This document shows positions 22,701-35,211 of a stretch of DNA of 64,000 bases, piece by piece. A program made the position numbers and the translations under genes. How positions within the stretch are numbered: the stretch's first letter is position 1; each line of letters begins with the position of its first letter. Location of the stretch: positions 74,472,688-74,536,687 of the forward strand of contig NC_056000.1 in the NCBI RefSeq assembly GCF_018446385.1, written 5' to 3'. The notes below the pieces were generated by a model. It was not told where the DNA came from. It saw only the letters and a program-made list of their open reading frames with translations, and did no database searches. Source of the stretch: Zingiber officinale (taxonomy: Eukaryota; Streptophyta; Magnoliopsida; Zingiberales; Zingiberaceae).

Positions 22701-23701
22701 ATGCAGATTTTTGTTTATACATTTCAAAGTTAGAATTTGTTTAAACATTTCAGTTTTTAAAGAAGCATTCTTTTATTAGAAGTATTAACAAGTGTAAGAA
22801 AGATAAAGAAAAGAAAGAGAAAAGCCAAGACCTTAAGTAGATCTCAAAGTCAAGACTTTAGGGATTTTGGCACACAAGGTGCTTAAAAAAAATGCCGAGG
22901 CATTATATATTAGAAGTAATAAAAGATAACAAGTATTTTACTTTATTTAAGAGGCTAGTACCCGACTTCCGAGGTTGTCGTTAAACAAATCTAGGTGTCC
23001 AATTCCGAGGTCTTAGCCCTGGTAGACCGAGGTCTGCTCTTTTAGGATTGGTGGCTCGCTACGCCAACCTATTAGGGAACGCGCATAAGATGGTACTACG
23101 CCTAGGCCCAAGAAGAAAGTTGATTATTATTTTGAAGTATTAAAGTATAAGTTTTTAAACAAGTGAAATAAGATTCAGAAAGTGTTTAAAATTCAGCAAG
23201 ATTATGCTAGCATGATTGTATAAATTTGTTTTACACGTTTAGCATTTCAGTATGTTTCTTTTGCTTGTAGATGAGCATGAGTAGTTTTCCTTTTGAGCAT
23301 TCAGCTTTTAGATTTCAGTATATTCACATGCATATTCGAGTTTTGTGAGTTAGATAGCGCTTACTAAGTAAGTTTGCTTATAGATGCATTTTCCTCTTAC
23401 TACAGATAAAGGAAAGGAAAAGTTATAGCAAAAGAAGGCGACAAGGAGGTGTGGATGGATGTGTGATGCCTGGACTATAGAAACCTTGGGACCTAGCATA
23501 AGAATTTATTAAGATTGTCATTTATTAAGAATATATTAGACGAGTCATTTAGTTTTCCGCTGCTAGTTAATTGTATGTTTTGAGTTCTCCGAGAGTTTTA
23601 GGAATTTCTATCAACATGTGAACAAGGATAGTTAAGTAAAGTTAGTAGTCCAGTAGCGCTCCGCCCTCGCAGACTAGTAGTGAGGAGGGTGGGGTGTTAC
23701 A

Positions 23702-24232
23702 CACATGCACACACACAGTAAATAAAAGCAATAAATTTAGAAATTAATTTTCCAACTATTATGGCATTTTTATCACTGTCCTCCATGTGCCCCAACCCTA
23801 GCTATTGCCATCTTTAGCCACCGCCATCGGGTCGAGTTGTCACATCTATCTTGCTTCTTATTCTGCTACGCCTCTGGTCCTCCGATAGCACCACGCCTCA
23901 CAAGGATACGATCCGTGACAAATACAGAATTTTACATACATCGATCCTATATTCCATAAAGGAATGTACATGTATTCTAGATTGAACAAAAATAAAATTC
24001 TAAAAATAACACAGCTCCTGCTGTATTTGATACATACAATCATGCACACAAAATAATACCCTTGACATGTCCAAGGGTCCAATCACACACAATATCTATA
24101 TGCCATAATAGTTGGAGCCTGCACCAAAGAGTTAGCACATCCTACTATTATCCTGCCTAAATTATGTATGACATGTGCATAATCTATTTGAAAACCAAAC
24201 ACACAGAGGCAAACCCTAGCTCTGATACCAAT
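23702..24232 (-). mobile_element. 5' leader and start of the internal region of element B
   Basis: Runs from the C insertion to the 5' LTR of B, ending at the primer site GCTCTGATACCA (plus strand, about 24219-24230). No intact gag domain is visible. Confidence 0.6.
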
Positions 24233-26545
24233 TGTTGGTTAGTCCTAGGAAAATCATACTGGTTCCACTGTACAAAAATTTTATACAAGTGTCGAACCTT
24301 TCCTTAAATAACCTATTGTGTTCTTTAGAAGTTAAATTAGGAATCGCAGACGGAACTTAACATCATTGATTCCAAATTTAACTTATCTGTTTTTAATGAT
24401 TTAGATTTGAATCGCAAGCGAAACTTAACACTATTGATTCAAATCCACCTATGTTATTAATTCCATTAAATATTAATTTCCAAAATTAGCTTCCAAGACT
24501 GCATGGCGAGGCACATGGCCTTATTGGAAATGGGAGCAACCACCACCACCTAGACAAAACCTTTTAAGGAAAGCTAATATTTAATTTTATTAAATAACTC
24601 TATGTTTAACCAAAAAGAACAATCGAATCACAAATTTGAAAAATAAAAGAAAAGAAATACAACTTCGAAACAAATCTGAAAACTCTAGAATCATATGCCT
24701 CTTGTGTTTGGTATTTCCAAAAATAACTATACAAAGAAAACTAGTATGATGCGGAAAACAATTACTAGTTATACCTTTCTTTGTAAGCAAATAATCTCTT
24801 GATCTTCTACCGTATTCCTCTTCTTATCCCGGACGTTGTGTGGGCAACGATCTACCGAGATGAAAATCCACCTAAGCCACCTTCTTCTCCAAGCAAGATT
24901 CGGCCACCATAATTCTCCAAGAGAAGTAGAGGTCCGGCCACCACCACCAAGCTCCAAGGGATGCTAAAAACAAAGCCTCCTTTCTCTCCTTCTTCTCCTA
25001 GCTAGAACCGGCCACCATGAATTTCTCTTGTGTTGATGCTGCCGGCCACAAAGGAGGAAGAGAAGAGAAGAAGAAGAGACCCTAGGGCTGACCACACTAA
25101 GGAGGAAAAGAGAGGAAGAAAAAGAATAGAGTAGTTAGCCATGAAAGCACCTCTACCCCCTCTTTTATAATCCTTGGTCTTGACAAATAAGGAAATTTAA
25201 ATAAAAAATTTCCTTAATTCTTTTGCCATGAAAAAGAAAATTTATTTAATTAAAAATAATTTTCTCTTCTCAATTGTAATGGTCGACAACTTTTAAAAAC
25301 AAAACAAGGAGAGTTTTAATTAACACAAGAATTAAAACTTCCTAATTTGTTTCCGGAAATTTATAAAAATTTCTCCAATAATTTTTCCTTCATGGTGGTT
25401 TGTAAAAAGGAAATTTTATAAATTAAAATCTTTCTTTTAAACATGTGGATGATTTCAAAAAAAGAAAGTTATCTCTAAAAATTAAAATCTCCTTTCAATC
25501 TACAAATAAGGAAAGATATCAAATCTTTTCTTAAACTTTTGTAGTAACTTATAAAAGAAATATTTAATTTTTAAACTCTCTTTTAAATCATGAACATGGT
25601 TAAAAAAGGAAAGTTTTCTCAAAATTAAAATCTACATTTCAATCTACAAATAAGGAAAGATTTCAAATCTTTTCTTAATCTTTTGTAGAAAACTATAAAA
25701 GGAAATATTTAAAATTCAAACTCTCTTTTAAAATCATGATAACCACATAAGAAATAATTTTAATAAAAATCTCTTTTATTTTTTATGTGGTCGGCCACAC
25801 CTAGCTTGGACTCCAAGCTAGGGTCGGCCACTAATCTTGACTCTATCCTTGGGTCTTGGTCGGCCCTAGCTTGGGTTTCAAGCTAGCTTGGCTGGCCCCA
25901 TTAGGATGGGTAAGAAGTGGGTATAGGTGGGTATAATTCTCTATATATAAGAGGTTACGATAGGGACCGAGAGGAGGAATTGGTTATGGTCTCCCGATGA
26001 AATTAAGCCTCCCGTGTTCGCCCCGAACACACAACTTAATTTCATCAATAATAATTCATATCACTAAATAATTATTATTGAACTACCGCACCAATCCCAA
26101 ATTACATTTTGGGCTCCTTCTTATTATGAGTGTGTTAGTCTCCCTGTGTTTAAGATGTCGAATGCACACTAATTAAATGAGTTACTGACAACTCACTTAA
26201 CTAATATCTTAGTCCAAGAGTAGTACCACTCAACCTCATCATCATGTAGAACTAAGTCCACCTGCAGGGTTTAACATAACAATCCTTATGAGCTCCTCTT
26301 GGGATCATTCTCAACCTAGATTACTAGGACACAGTTTCCTTCTATAATCAACAACACACACTATAAGATGTAACGACCCAATCTTCCCTATTTCGAGTTC
26401 CAAATGTCTATAAAAATATTTGGAAATGCTTTTAAAATATTCTAGAGATTTTTAGAAATTTTTAGAGTATTTTTACGCAATTTTTGGAGGTCGTTTAGTA
26501 TTTTTACAAAACAAAAGAAGTTTAGGCAAAAATCGTTGAAGGCGA

Positions 26546-26608
26546 GGTTCGAACCCACGACCTTGGGTCGGACTGACCCAAGCAAAACCGGCCCAACCAG
26601 CTGAGCTA
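26546..26608 (-). other. tRNA-like A-box/B-box stretch in solo LTR F
   Basis: On the minus strand TAGCTCAGCTGG (26608-26597) fits the tRNA A-box form TRGCNNAGYNGG. GGTTCGAACC (26555-26546) fits the B box. The gap of about 41 nt is close to that of a tRNA. The matching region of C (about 21455-21500) is degenerate. This is a pol III-like or tRNA-derived remnant; no complete cloverleaf was found. Confidence 0.55.
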
Positions 26609-27939
26609 CAAGATTTTTGTTAAACTTATATGGAAAGAATTAAATTTGTAGTATAATTTTGATTTAACCCGAATATAAGAAATTGAATTAGGTTTTGATT
26701 TTCCAAAACCCAAAACAATTTCTCCCGAAATTGTTTCTCCCCTTCTCCCTCGCGACAGCGCCGTCTCTCTTGGCGGAAACCAAGAGGAAGCTAGGTCTTG
26801 GGTCTCCGGCACCGACGAAGCCTTATTCCAGTCATCCTTCACCGTGGGTGGTTATCCCGACGGAGAGGAGCTCACGGGTACAAGAGGAAGCCAAAATTTT
26901 GCAAGCCGCCGAGCCCTAAAAGTCTTCCCCTTACTTCTTCTCGGTTGTAAGCGCAAGAACGAGGTAAGTACTACTCACCTGTAGTAGGATAGCTCCGAAG
27001 TTATTCTTGATCCCTGTCTGGTTTCCGAAGCTTTGCACGAACCCTAGAACCGGTTTGCTCATCCTTTACCGTCGGCTGTAATTTGAAGATTTTCGTGAGC
27101 TTTACATGAACCCTAGGTTGCATTGAGTACTTAGGGTGCTTAGCTTTTTCAGTTACAGTTAAGTTTTCCTGCAATTGACTACGATTCAATTTGGCACAAA
27201 TAGTTGTACATCACAGCAAGCTTGTATAAGTGCAATTATTCTCCTTTTTTATTCTTCCTTTGCTTCCGAGGCCTAGCAGGAACCCTAGAATCTTAGTATT
27301 TGCATGCACAGCAAGTTTGATCTTTCCTTTATACGAGCACAACATGTTAGGATTGAGAAATTGTGCTCTTGTTCATTGTGAATTCGAAGCATGTTGTGGA
27401 GAATTTTATGTGAGTTCTTTGTAGAAGCTGCTGTGCCAAATTTTACCATGCAAAGTGTTGTGCCGTGAGTTCTTTCTTGGGTTTGCTATTGAACAGGACT
27501 ATGAGTTAGGGTTTTTTTCCCTTTTATTCCTTACCTTCTGTAGCCTACCTATTGAGCATGCTATTTATTGTTTGAATTTAATTGTATAGAAGAAGTTTAG
27601 CTCTTAGTTGTAGTATCCGTGTACATACACCTGCTGCCATAAATTCCAGCAAGTTCATATTCTTGTTTTGGCCGAGCATATGGGCATAAACAACCCTTAG
27701 TTAATAGTAGGTAGTTCTGGGTTTTGTTTGCTACCTCCATGGACATGAACATCCATTAACTAGAGCATGCACGGTTTAGTTTTTCCCTACTACTTAACAA
27801 GCATGCACCACTTAGTATACTATTATGTTGGGATAGATTGTTTATTACTGTTTGAAAGGCAAGAACAACCTCGTTATAACAATTTAGAGTTAGCTTACTT
27901 TGCTACCCAGCATTTTAGTGATTGACTTTGCTCTATTTT

Positions 27940-28330
27940 ACAGTATGTTTAGGAAGCTTAAAGTTGTATTCTTTTGCTCTATTTACAGCATGTTTAGAAA
28001 GCTTAAAGTCACATTCTTTTGCTACCCTATCCAGCATGTTTAGAAAGTCCAAAATTAGCTTCCTTTTACTTTATTTTATAGCCTGATTAGTAAGCTCAAA
28101 GTTGCTTCCTTTTGCTCTATTTTGTAGCATGATTAGTAAGATCAGATTAGCTTACTTTTGCTCTTATCACAGCATGTTTAGTAAGTCCAAGTTAGCTTTC
28201 TTTTGCTCTATTTTATAGCATGACTAGCAAGTTTGAATTATCTCTCTTTTGTTCTATTTTATAGCATGATTAGTAAGTTCAAAGTCGCTTTCCTTCGCTT
28301 TGTTTAATAACATGCTTAGAGAGTTCAGAT
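27940..28330. repeat. About 45-bp minisatellite in solo LTR F
   Basis: About eight units of AGCATGATTAGTAAGTTCAA followed by AGTTGCTTCCTTTTGCTC and TATTTTAT, with markers near 27989, 28032, 28080, 28127, 28172, 28218 and 28263. Confidence 0.8.
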
Positions 28331-30045
28331 CTTCTTCCCTTGTGTATTTTCATATAGCATGCTTGGTTAGTTGTAATCTTATACTTGTTAGAAATATTTA
28401 CAGGATTCTAATAAGTTCTAATAAAGGAGTATCAGAAGTATAAGTAAAGAAAAGACTAGAGTCTAGTTAAAAAGAGATAACTAGTAAATTAAAGTAAGAG
28501 GCTAGTACCCGACTTCCGAGGTTGTCCTTAAACAAATCCAGGTGACCAATTCCGATGTCTTGGCCCTGGTAAGGCCGAGGTCTTTATCCTCATAGGGCTG
28601 GAGGCTCGCTACCCCAGTCACTATTAGAGAGCGCGCAAAACAAAGATGGTACCTAGCCTGGGCCCACAGAAAAGAAAAGAAAAGTTAAGAAAAAAGAAGA
28701 AAGAAAGAAGAAGAAAGTAAAAGATAGAAATTAAAAGATTAATTTCTATTACAAGGATATAGGAAATTGAAACAAGTTTTATGCTTAGAATAAATAAAAA
28801 GTTAGTTTTTTTAATTCTAAGCTTACAGTGTTAATTTCTTATTATCCTGTTAGATAGTGAGCATGTTTAGTATCCAGTTTCATTTTCTGTATACCATGAG
28901 CACATGCAGATTTGCATTAGCATTTCAGTTTCAGTATTATTGCATTACTTTTTATGCACTTCGAGTTTTGTGAGATAGATTAGTACTTACTAAGCGTTTT
29001 CGCTTATAGTTTTGTTTTATTTCCTCCTACTGCAGATAAAGGAAAAGCTAAGATATGAAGGGAGGCGACAGGGTGGTGGTGATGATGAATGTGTGTGGTG
29101 ACTGGACTATGGAGAGATCCAGAGAGTGCTAGCAAACTTGCAGGACCTAATGATTAGAGTTTATGCTTTAGTTCTTTTCTTTAAATACTGTTATGAAGTT
29201 TATGTGATTGTGATTGAGTTTGATTCGTATTGTAGCTTATTTATGTCCTATTCTGGGAGTTATGTTTAGTTCTTGTTGCTAGTCTAGTCTTTTGGTTATA
29301 GTATGAATTTATTACTGCGTGGTTGTGAATAAAATGTGTTCCAGCCGCATGTGGCTGCGTATATATCTTGTGTATTATAGATTTGGTCACCGGTACAGGG
29401 GAGACTCTGCTGAAATTTTTCGGTAGGAATTCCTCTGAACCGTGATAAATCTAACTGACTCTAATAATTGCGTCAGTGACACTAGATAGAGAGTTGTAGT
29501 TAGGTAACATTCGCCCTTAGAGAGTAGAAGTAAGAAGGGTGGGTTGTTACATAAGTAATATCATTTCTCAACTTATCGGGCTTATTGATTTATCGAGCTA
29601 AATCTCACCCATTGATAAGTCAAAGAAATAAATACTAAATATATGTGTTTGTTATTATATTAGGATTAAGAGCGCACACTTCCATAATAACTAAGGTCTA
29701 GTTCTTTTATCAAGTCAGTATAAAAAGAACTTACCTAAAATGGTCCTACTCAATATACTTAGAGTGTACTAGTGTAATTTATTAGTCAAGATAAACTAAT
29801 ACCTAATTACACTACGACTATTCCAATGGTTTGTTCCTTTCCATCTTAGTCGTGAGCAACTGTTTATAATTTATAAAGAACTGATAACATGATCTTCTGT
29901 GTGTGACACCACACACCATGTTATCTACAATATAAATTAATTGAACAACTACAAATAAATGTAGGTATTTGACCATTGTGATTCTTTATTTCTTAATAAA
30001 TGTTTATACAAAAGCTAGGCTTTTAGTATACACTCTAACACAATC

Positions 30046-30771
30046 AATCATGACATTTTAGCATAAATAAAATATACCTAGATAATCTATCTAAGTATCC
30101 TTAAACCTTAGCTAAAATCTTAAAATTAAGCCTAGATTGTTTATCTCTTGAAGGAATGCCAAAACCCAACTTGGTATTTCTTTTACTCCTTTTCTATTTG
30201 TGCCAATTGAAATTAAGAATTCAATCCTCAAATATTTGTTTGGCACATATTACTCTCTTTAAGGATCAAACATTTAAATTGAGACTTAATTTTGCTCTTA
30301 ATCCCTTAAGAACATACTAATATCTCAACTAGACATTTCTTATCCTTTCTCCAAGTGTGCCAACTTACCTTTGATGTGATTCCTCAAGGTTTGGCACACC
30401 TTACTCTTCCAAAGAGTAATTAATTTGATTAAGGTTTAAATTTTTCCTTAACCCCTCAATAGAATACCAAATTTCCAACTTGGTATTTCTTATAGTTTCC
30501 TTAGGTGTACCAATTTTAGATTAATTTCAATTCCTCAAATTTTGGCACGTTTTGCTCTTCTCAAAGAGTAACACTTAATTCTTCTCATTTTCAAAGGTTA
30601 GTAAAATCTTGAAAATGCTCTCCAAGTGCCAACTTCATCAAGATTGGATTGACTACCCTTCCGATTAGAGTTGACACTCTCTAAACTCATCTAGGGTGTA
30701 GAGAATATGCTCCTAGGAACCCAATACCTATTGGTGCTCCTTGGATGCTCTAGGTACTCACTAGGGATAAC
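30046..30771 (-). other. Internal stretch of E between insertions B and A
   Basis: Aligns in reverse with D about 8360-8900: the gag tail (CCAATACCTATTGG...GTGTAGAGAATATGCTCCT) and repeated GGCACAC...TACTCTT blocks. It joins the sequence right of 33447 across the ATAAC duplication, which shows that A is an insertion into E. Confidence 0.8.
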
Positions 30772-33442
30772 TATTGGTTGCTACTCGGAAAACCTAATGG
30801 TTCCATTGTACAAAAATTTTGTACAAAGGTCTGAACCTTTTCCTAGCTACCATGTATTCTTTTAAATTAAACTCGGATCGCCTGCGGAACTTAACACGTT
30901 TGATCCTAAGTTTAATTTATTTGTTCTTTTAGGTTTAGACTTGGATCTCCTACAGATCTTAACACGTTCAATCCAAATCACCTAGGTTATTAATTCTATT
31001 AAATATTAATTTCCAAAATTAGCTTCCAGGACTGCATGGCGAGGCACATGACCTTCTTGGATATGGGAACAACCACCACCGCCTAGACAAAGCCTTTTAA
31101 GGAAAGCTAATATTTAATTTCCTTAAATAACTTTAGGTCAACCAAAAGGAACAATCAAATCACAAGGAAAAGAAAAATAAAAGAACACAACATCGAAAAC
31201 TAATTCGAAATACTAGAATCGCATGCCTCTTGTATTTGGTATTTTTACATGGAGATAAAACTAACATGATGCGGAAAACAATATTAGTTATACCTTACTT
31301 AGTAGATAATGACCTCTTGATCTTATACCGTATTCCTCTTCTAATCTCGGGCATTGTGTGGGCAACGATCTTCCGAGACGAGGACCACCAAGGCACCTTC
31401 TTCTTCCTTCCTTCAAGTTTCGGCCAAGCATATCTTCTAAAGGATGAAGAACTTTTTTCACCAACCAAGCTCCAAGGGACGCAAGCTTTCTCTCCTTATT
31501 CCTCAAGCTAGATCCGGCCACCTCCTCGAAGCTCCAAGAGATAAAGGATTTTGGCCACACAAGAGGAAGAGAGAAAATGAGAAGGGTCGGCCACACCAAG
31601 GAAGAAAAGAGGGAGAAAATAGAATAGAGTCGTAAGTTATGAAGCCTCCTCTACCCCCTCTTTTATAATCCTTGGTCTTGGCAAATAAGGAAATTTTAAT
31701 AAAAACTTCCTTAATTCTTTTGCCATGAAAAGGAAAATTTAATTAATTAAAAATCAAATTTCTTTTCTCAATTCATATGGCCGACCACCACAAGCTATAA
31801 ACAAGGAGAGTTTTAATTAATTAAAACTTCCTAATTTGTCTCCAGAAATTTATAAAAATTTCTCCAATAATTTTAATCCCTTCATGGTTAGTAAAAAGGA
31901 AATTTTATAAATTAAAATCTTTCTTTTAAACATGTGGATAAAAAGAAAGTTATCTCTAAAAATTAAAATATCTTTTAATCTATAAATAAGGAAAGATATC
32001 AAATCTTTTCTTAATCTTTTGTAGAAACTTATAAAAGAGAATATTTAATTTTTTAAACTCTCTTTTAAATCATGAACATGTTTAAAAAGGAAAATTTTCT
32101 TAAAATTTAAAATCCACCTTTTAATCAACAAATAAGGAAATATTTCAAATTTTAAACTCTCTTTTAAACATGTAGATGATTTACAAATAAAGAAAGTTTT
32201 TACCAAAAATTAAAACCATCCTTTTAATCTACAAATAAGGAAAGAGATTAATCTCTTCTCTTAATCTTTTGTAGAAAGCTATAAAAGGAAATTTTTAATT
32301 TTTAAACTCTCTTTTTAAAACCTTGATATCAACATAAGAAATAATTTTAATAAAAAACCTTTTTAATATTCTAGTGGTCGGCCACCTAAGCTTGGGACCC
32401 AAGCTTTGGCCGGCCACCAACTTGGCTCATCCACTTGGTCTTGGCCGACCCTAGCTTGGATTCCAAGCTAGCTTGGCCGGTCCTATTGGATGGGTAAGAA
32501 GGTGGGTATGTGGTGGGTATAAATCTCTATATACAAGAGGCTACGATAGGGACCGAGAGGAGAAATTGGTTTTGGTCTCCCGATGAAATTAAGCATCCCG
32601 TGTTCGCCCCGAACACACAACTTAATTTCATCAATAATAATTCATTCCACTAAAGAACTATTATTGAACTATCGCACCAATCCCAAATTACATTTTGGGC
32701 TCTTTCTTATTATGAGTGTGTTAGTCTCACTGTGTTTAAGATAGCAAATGCCCACTAATTAAGTAAGTTACTGACAACTCACTTAATTAATATCTAGCTC
32801 CAAGAGTAGTACCACTCAACTTCATCGTCATGTCGGACAAAGTCCACCTGCAGGGTTTAACATGACAATCCTTATGAGCTCCTCTTGGGGACATTCTCAA
32901 CCTAGATTACTAGGACACAGTTTCCTTCTATAATCAACAACACACACTATAAGTGATATCATTTCCCAACTTATCGGGCTTATTGATTTATCGAACTAAA
33001 TCTCACCCATTGATAAATTAAAGAAATAAATATCAAATATATGTGCTTGTTATTATATTAGGATTAAGAGCACACACTTCCATAATAACTGAGATCTTTG
33101 TTCCTTCATAAAGTCAGTATAAAAGGAACGACCTCTAATGGTCCTACTCAATACACTCTAAGTGTACTAGTGTAATTATATAGTTAAGATAAACTAATAC
33201 CTAATTACACTATGACCTTCCAATGGTTTGTTCCTTTCCATCTTGGTCGTGAGCTACTGTTTATAATTTATAAGGAACCAATAACATGATCTTCTGTGTG
33301 TGACACCACACACCATGTTATCTACAATATAAATTAATAGAACAACTACATTTATCATAAATGTAGACATTTGACCAATGTGATTCTTATTTCTAGATAA
33401 ATGTTTATACCAAAAGATAGATTTTTAGTATACATCCTAACA
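30772..33442 (-). mobile_element. Solo LTR A, related to the LTRs of element B
   Basis: 2671 bp with a perfect ATAAC duplication (30767-30771 and 33443-33447). It shares all main modules of the B LTRs but is clearly diverged from them, with an extra AT-rich reiteration at about 32100-32260. The palindrome TTGTACAAAAATTTTGTACAA is at 30808-30828. No internal sequence remains. Confidence 0.88.
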
Positions 33443-33447
33443 ATAAC

Positions 33448-35139
33448 TTCCCTAGATACCTTCCTAAGGGCCTTTCTTGGCTTCTTAGAAGTCTTGGTCA
33501 CTTCCACTGGGTCACTTCTAAGGCTAACTTCCCTTGTAATCTTCTTTGTGACTTTATTTGACCTTTTTGGAGCTTTAGTCACCTTTACTAGGTCAACTCT
33601 AGGAATAGCCTCCCTTGTGACCTTCTTTGTGACTTTGTTAGACTTCTTAGAAGTCTTAGTCACATTGGTCTTGCCAACAGTACTTTTAGGGATTCCTTCC
33701 CTAGTATCTTTGACTTGACCTCTCAACCTAGGGTTGATCCCATAGCTATATGGAACTCTATGAAAGGAAGTCACATCCTTCTTGGCTTTAGGTTTGTATC
33801 TCAAACATCTATAGTCATTGGATGGCTCTTGTCTAGCTCTCCCTAGAGTTTGCTTATTTTGACCCTTAAGTATATTTTCCATTCTTGCTAGAGTCCTCTC
33901 TAAGTTATCAAGTCTTGACCTCAAGACTTGGTTTTCCGTCATTAAATCCATAGGTTTGGATTTTTCTTGACCCCTATGAGCATTTCTATATTTAGGCATG
34001 TATCTAAAATCCTTAGAGTTATTGCCTGAATTGTTATCTACCTTCCTAACCTTAGGTATGGTAGTTCTAGCATGAGAAGAAATATATTTATCCTTAAAGT
34101 TATCATGCCTCTTATTCTCATGATAATTAGCATCAAAATGATAAAAGTTATTTCTAGCATGCTTTTTATCATGTGTCAAAGGAATATGCTCATTAAATGA
34201 TACCTTGGTTTTTACCTTGGAAACTCCCCCTAGACTTGTGCTTCCTCCTTTGACCTTGAACGACTTCTTCCCCTTTGGACATTGACTTCGATAATGTCCA
34301 TTTTGATTACACAAGAAACACACAATGTGTTCCTTGCTCTTCTTTGTTGTGGGGATTGTCTCTTTGGGCTTCTCCTTGCCCTTGAGTACTACTTGACTCT
34401 TCTTCTTGGCCAACTTGGGACACTTGCTCTTGTAGTGCCCATGCTCCCTACACTCAAAGCAAATGATATGATTTTTGTTATTTACAATTGAAGTTTCTAT
34501 ACCTTTGCTTGTAGAGATGATGCTTGATTCTCCAATTGATGTAGCTTGAATTGTGGAGGTAGCATCATCTTCTTCTCCTCCTCTTGAGGGTGTGAGTGCT
34601 TCCACCTCTTCAATTCGTGAGGATGTGGATGCTTCCACCTCTTCCTCTCTTGAAGATGTGGATGATCTCTCCTCATCTTCCTTCCCCTCCTCTTTTTTTT
34701 CTTCCTCGAATGTTGCACTCGTGTCAACATCCGATTGGTCCTTCTCTTCTTGGACCAATGAACCCTTCTCCTTGGGCTCCTCCACTCCTTGGAGTTGTGT
34801 AGGGGTCTCATGATAAGCAATGATCTTTTTCCAAAGATCACTTGCACTTATGTATTCACCTACACTCACAATGATATTAGAAGGAAATAAATTTAGCAAA
34901 ATTTTAGTTACCTCCTTATCGGCCTCCACTTGTTCCTGTTGTTCCTCGGTCCAATGTCGAGGTCGGAGGCACTTCCCCTTCTTGTCTGTTGGAGCTTCAA
35001 ATGGGTCCTCCAAGACCATCCATTGGTTCCAATCCATTTGGAACCAAGTCTCCAATCGGTTCCTCCAAAAATTGAATTCCTCTTTGTCGTATGGAGGTGG
35101 AATCCGGATGTCCCATCCGAGAGGTCCTTCACTCTCCAT
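33448..35139 (-). CDS. gag region of element E
   Basis: Gag of copia type on the minus strand, starting MESEGPLGWDIRIPPPYDKE (UBN2-like lead, then a W-rich block). A Glu/Ser-rich spacer follows, then two CCHC knuckles (CFECREHGHYKSKC and CFLCNQNGHYRSQC) and a basic tail with TENQVLRSRLDNLERTLARM, as in D. The tail has repeated KxSNKVTKKVTREAIPRVDL-like units of about 30 residues. Solo LTR A interrupts the downstream end. The start lies 59 bp inside the primer site. Confidence 0.8.
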
Positions 35140-35197
35140 CTTCTTCTTCCTCTAGCTTCTTGCTCTCTTGGCGGTTAGTCCGTAGAAGAGCGACCTC

Positions 35198-35209
35198 GCT
35201 CTAATACCA
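35198..35209 (-). promoter_or_regulatory. Primer-binding site of E
   Basis: The minus strand reads TGGTATTAGAGC two bases inside the 5' LTR, one base off the usual initiator-Met complement seen in D. Confidence 0.85.
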
Positions 35210-35211
35210 AT

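Larger units (their letters stand above)
21274..23701. mobile_element. Solo LTR C, TGTAACGCCCC...GGGGTGTTACA
   Basis: 2428 bp with inverted ends TGTAACGCCCC and GGGGTGTTACA and a perfect CACAT duplication (21269-21273 and 23702-23706). There is no internal coding. A block at about 22950-23100 (CTAGTACCCGACTTCCGAGG) and the last 350 or so bases match solo LTR F. The end sequence and size suggest a Ty3 chromovirus (Del/Tekay-like) LTR; that is an inference. It interrupts the internal region of B. Confidence 0.85.
26369..29551. mobile_element. Solo LTR F, same family as C
   Basis: 3183 bp from TGTAACGACCC to GGGTTGTTACA, flanked by TAAGA (26364-26368) and TAAGT (29552-29556). The undisturbed B LTR reads TAAGT at the site. 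It shares with C the terminal parts and the block CTAGTACCCGACTTCCGAGG at about 28503, but carries a different internal minisatellite (27940-28330). A tRNA-like stretch lies near its left end. Confidence 0.85.
14959..30040 (-). mobile_element. Element B: copia retrotransposon with two nested solo LTRs
   Basis: 5' LTR 30040-24233, internal 24232-17576, 3' LTR 17575-14959, flanked by CAATC (14954-14958 and 30041-30045). The primer site complement TGGTATCAGAGC lies at about 24230-24219. The polypurine run AAGTGGGAGA lies just inside the 3' LTR at about 17577-17586. Without C and F the element is about 9.5 kb with 2.6-kb LTRs. The LTRs differ by about six bases in the first 195, so it is moderately young. 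The polymerase region is heavily broken. Confidence 0.9.
24233..30040 (-). repeat. 5' LTR of element B, interrupted by solo LTR F
   Basis: 24233-26368 and 29552-30040 together make about 2620 bp matching 14959-17575. The break falls in the sequence CACTATAAGTAATATC, which is intact at about 17090 in the other LTR. Confidence 0.9.
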
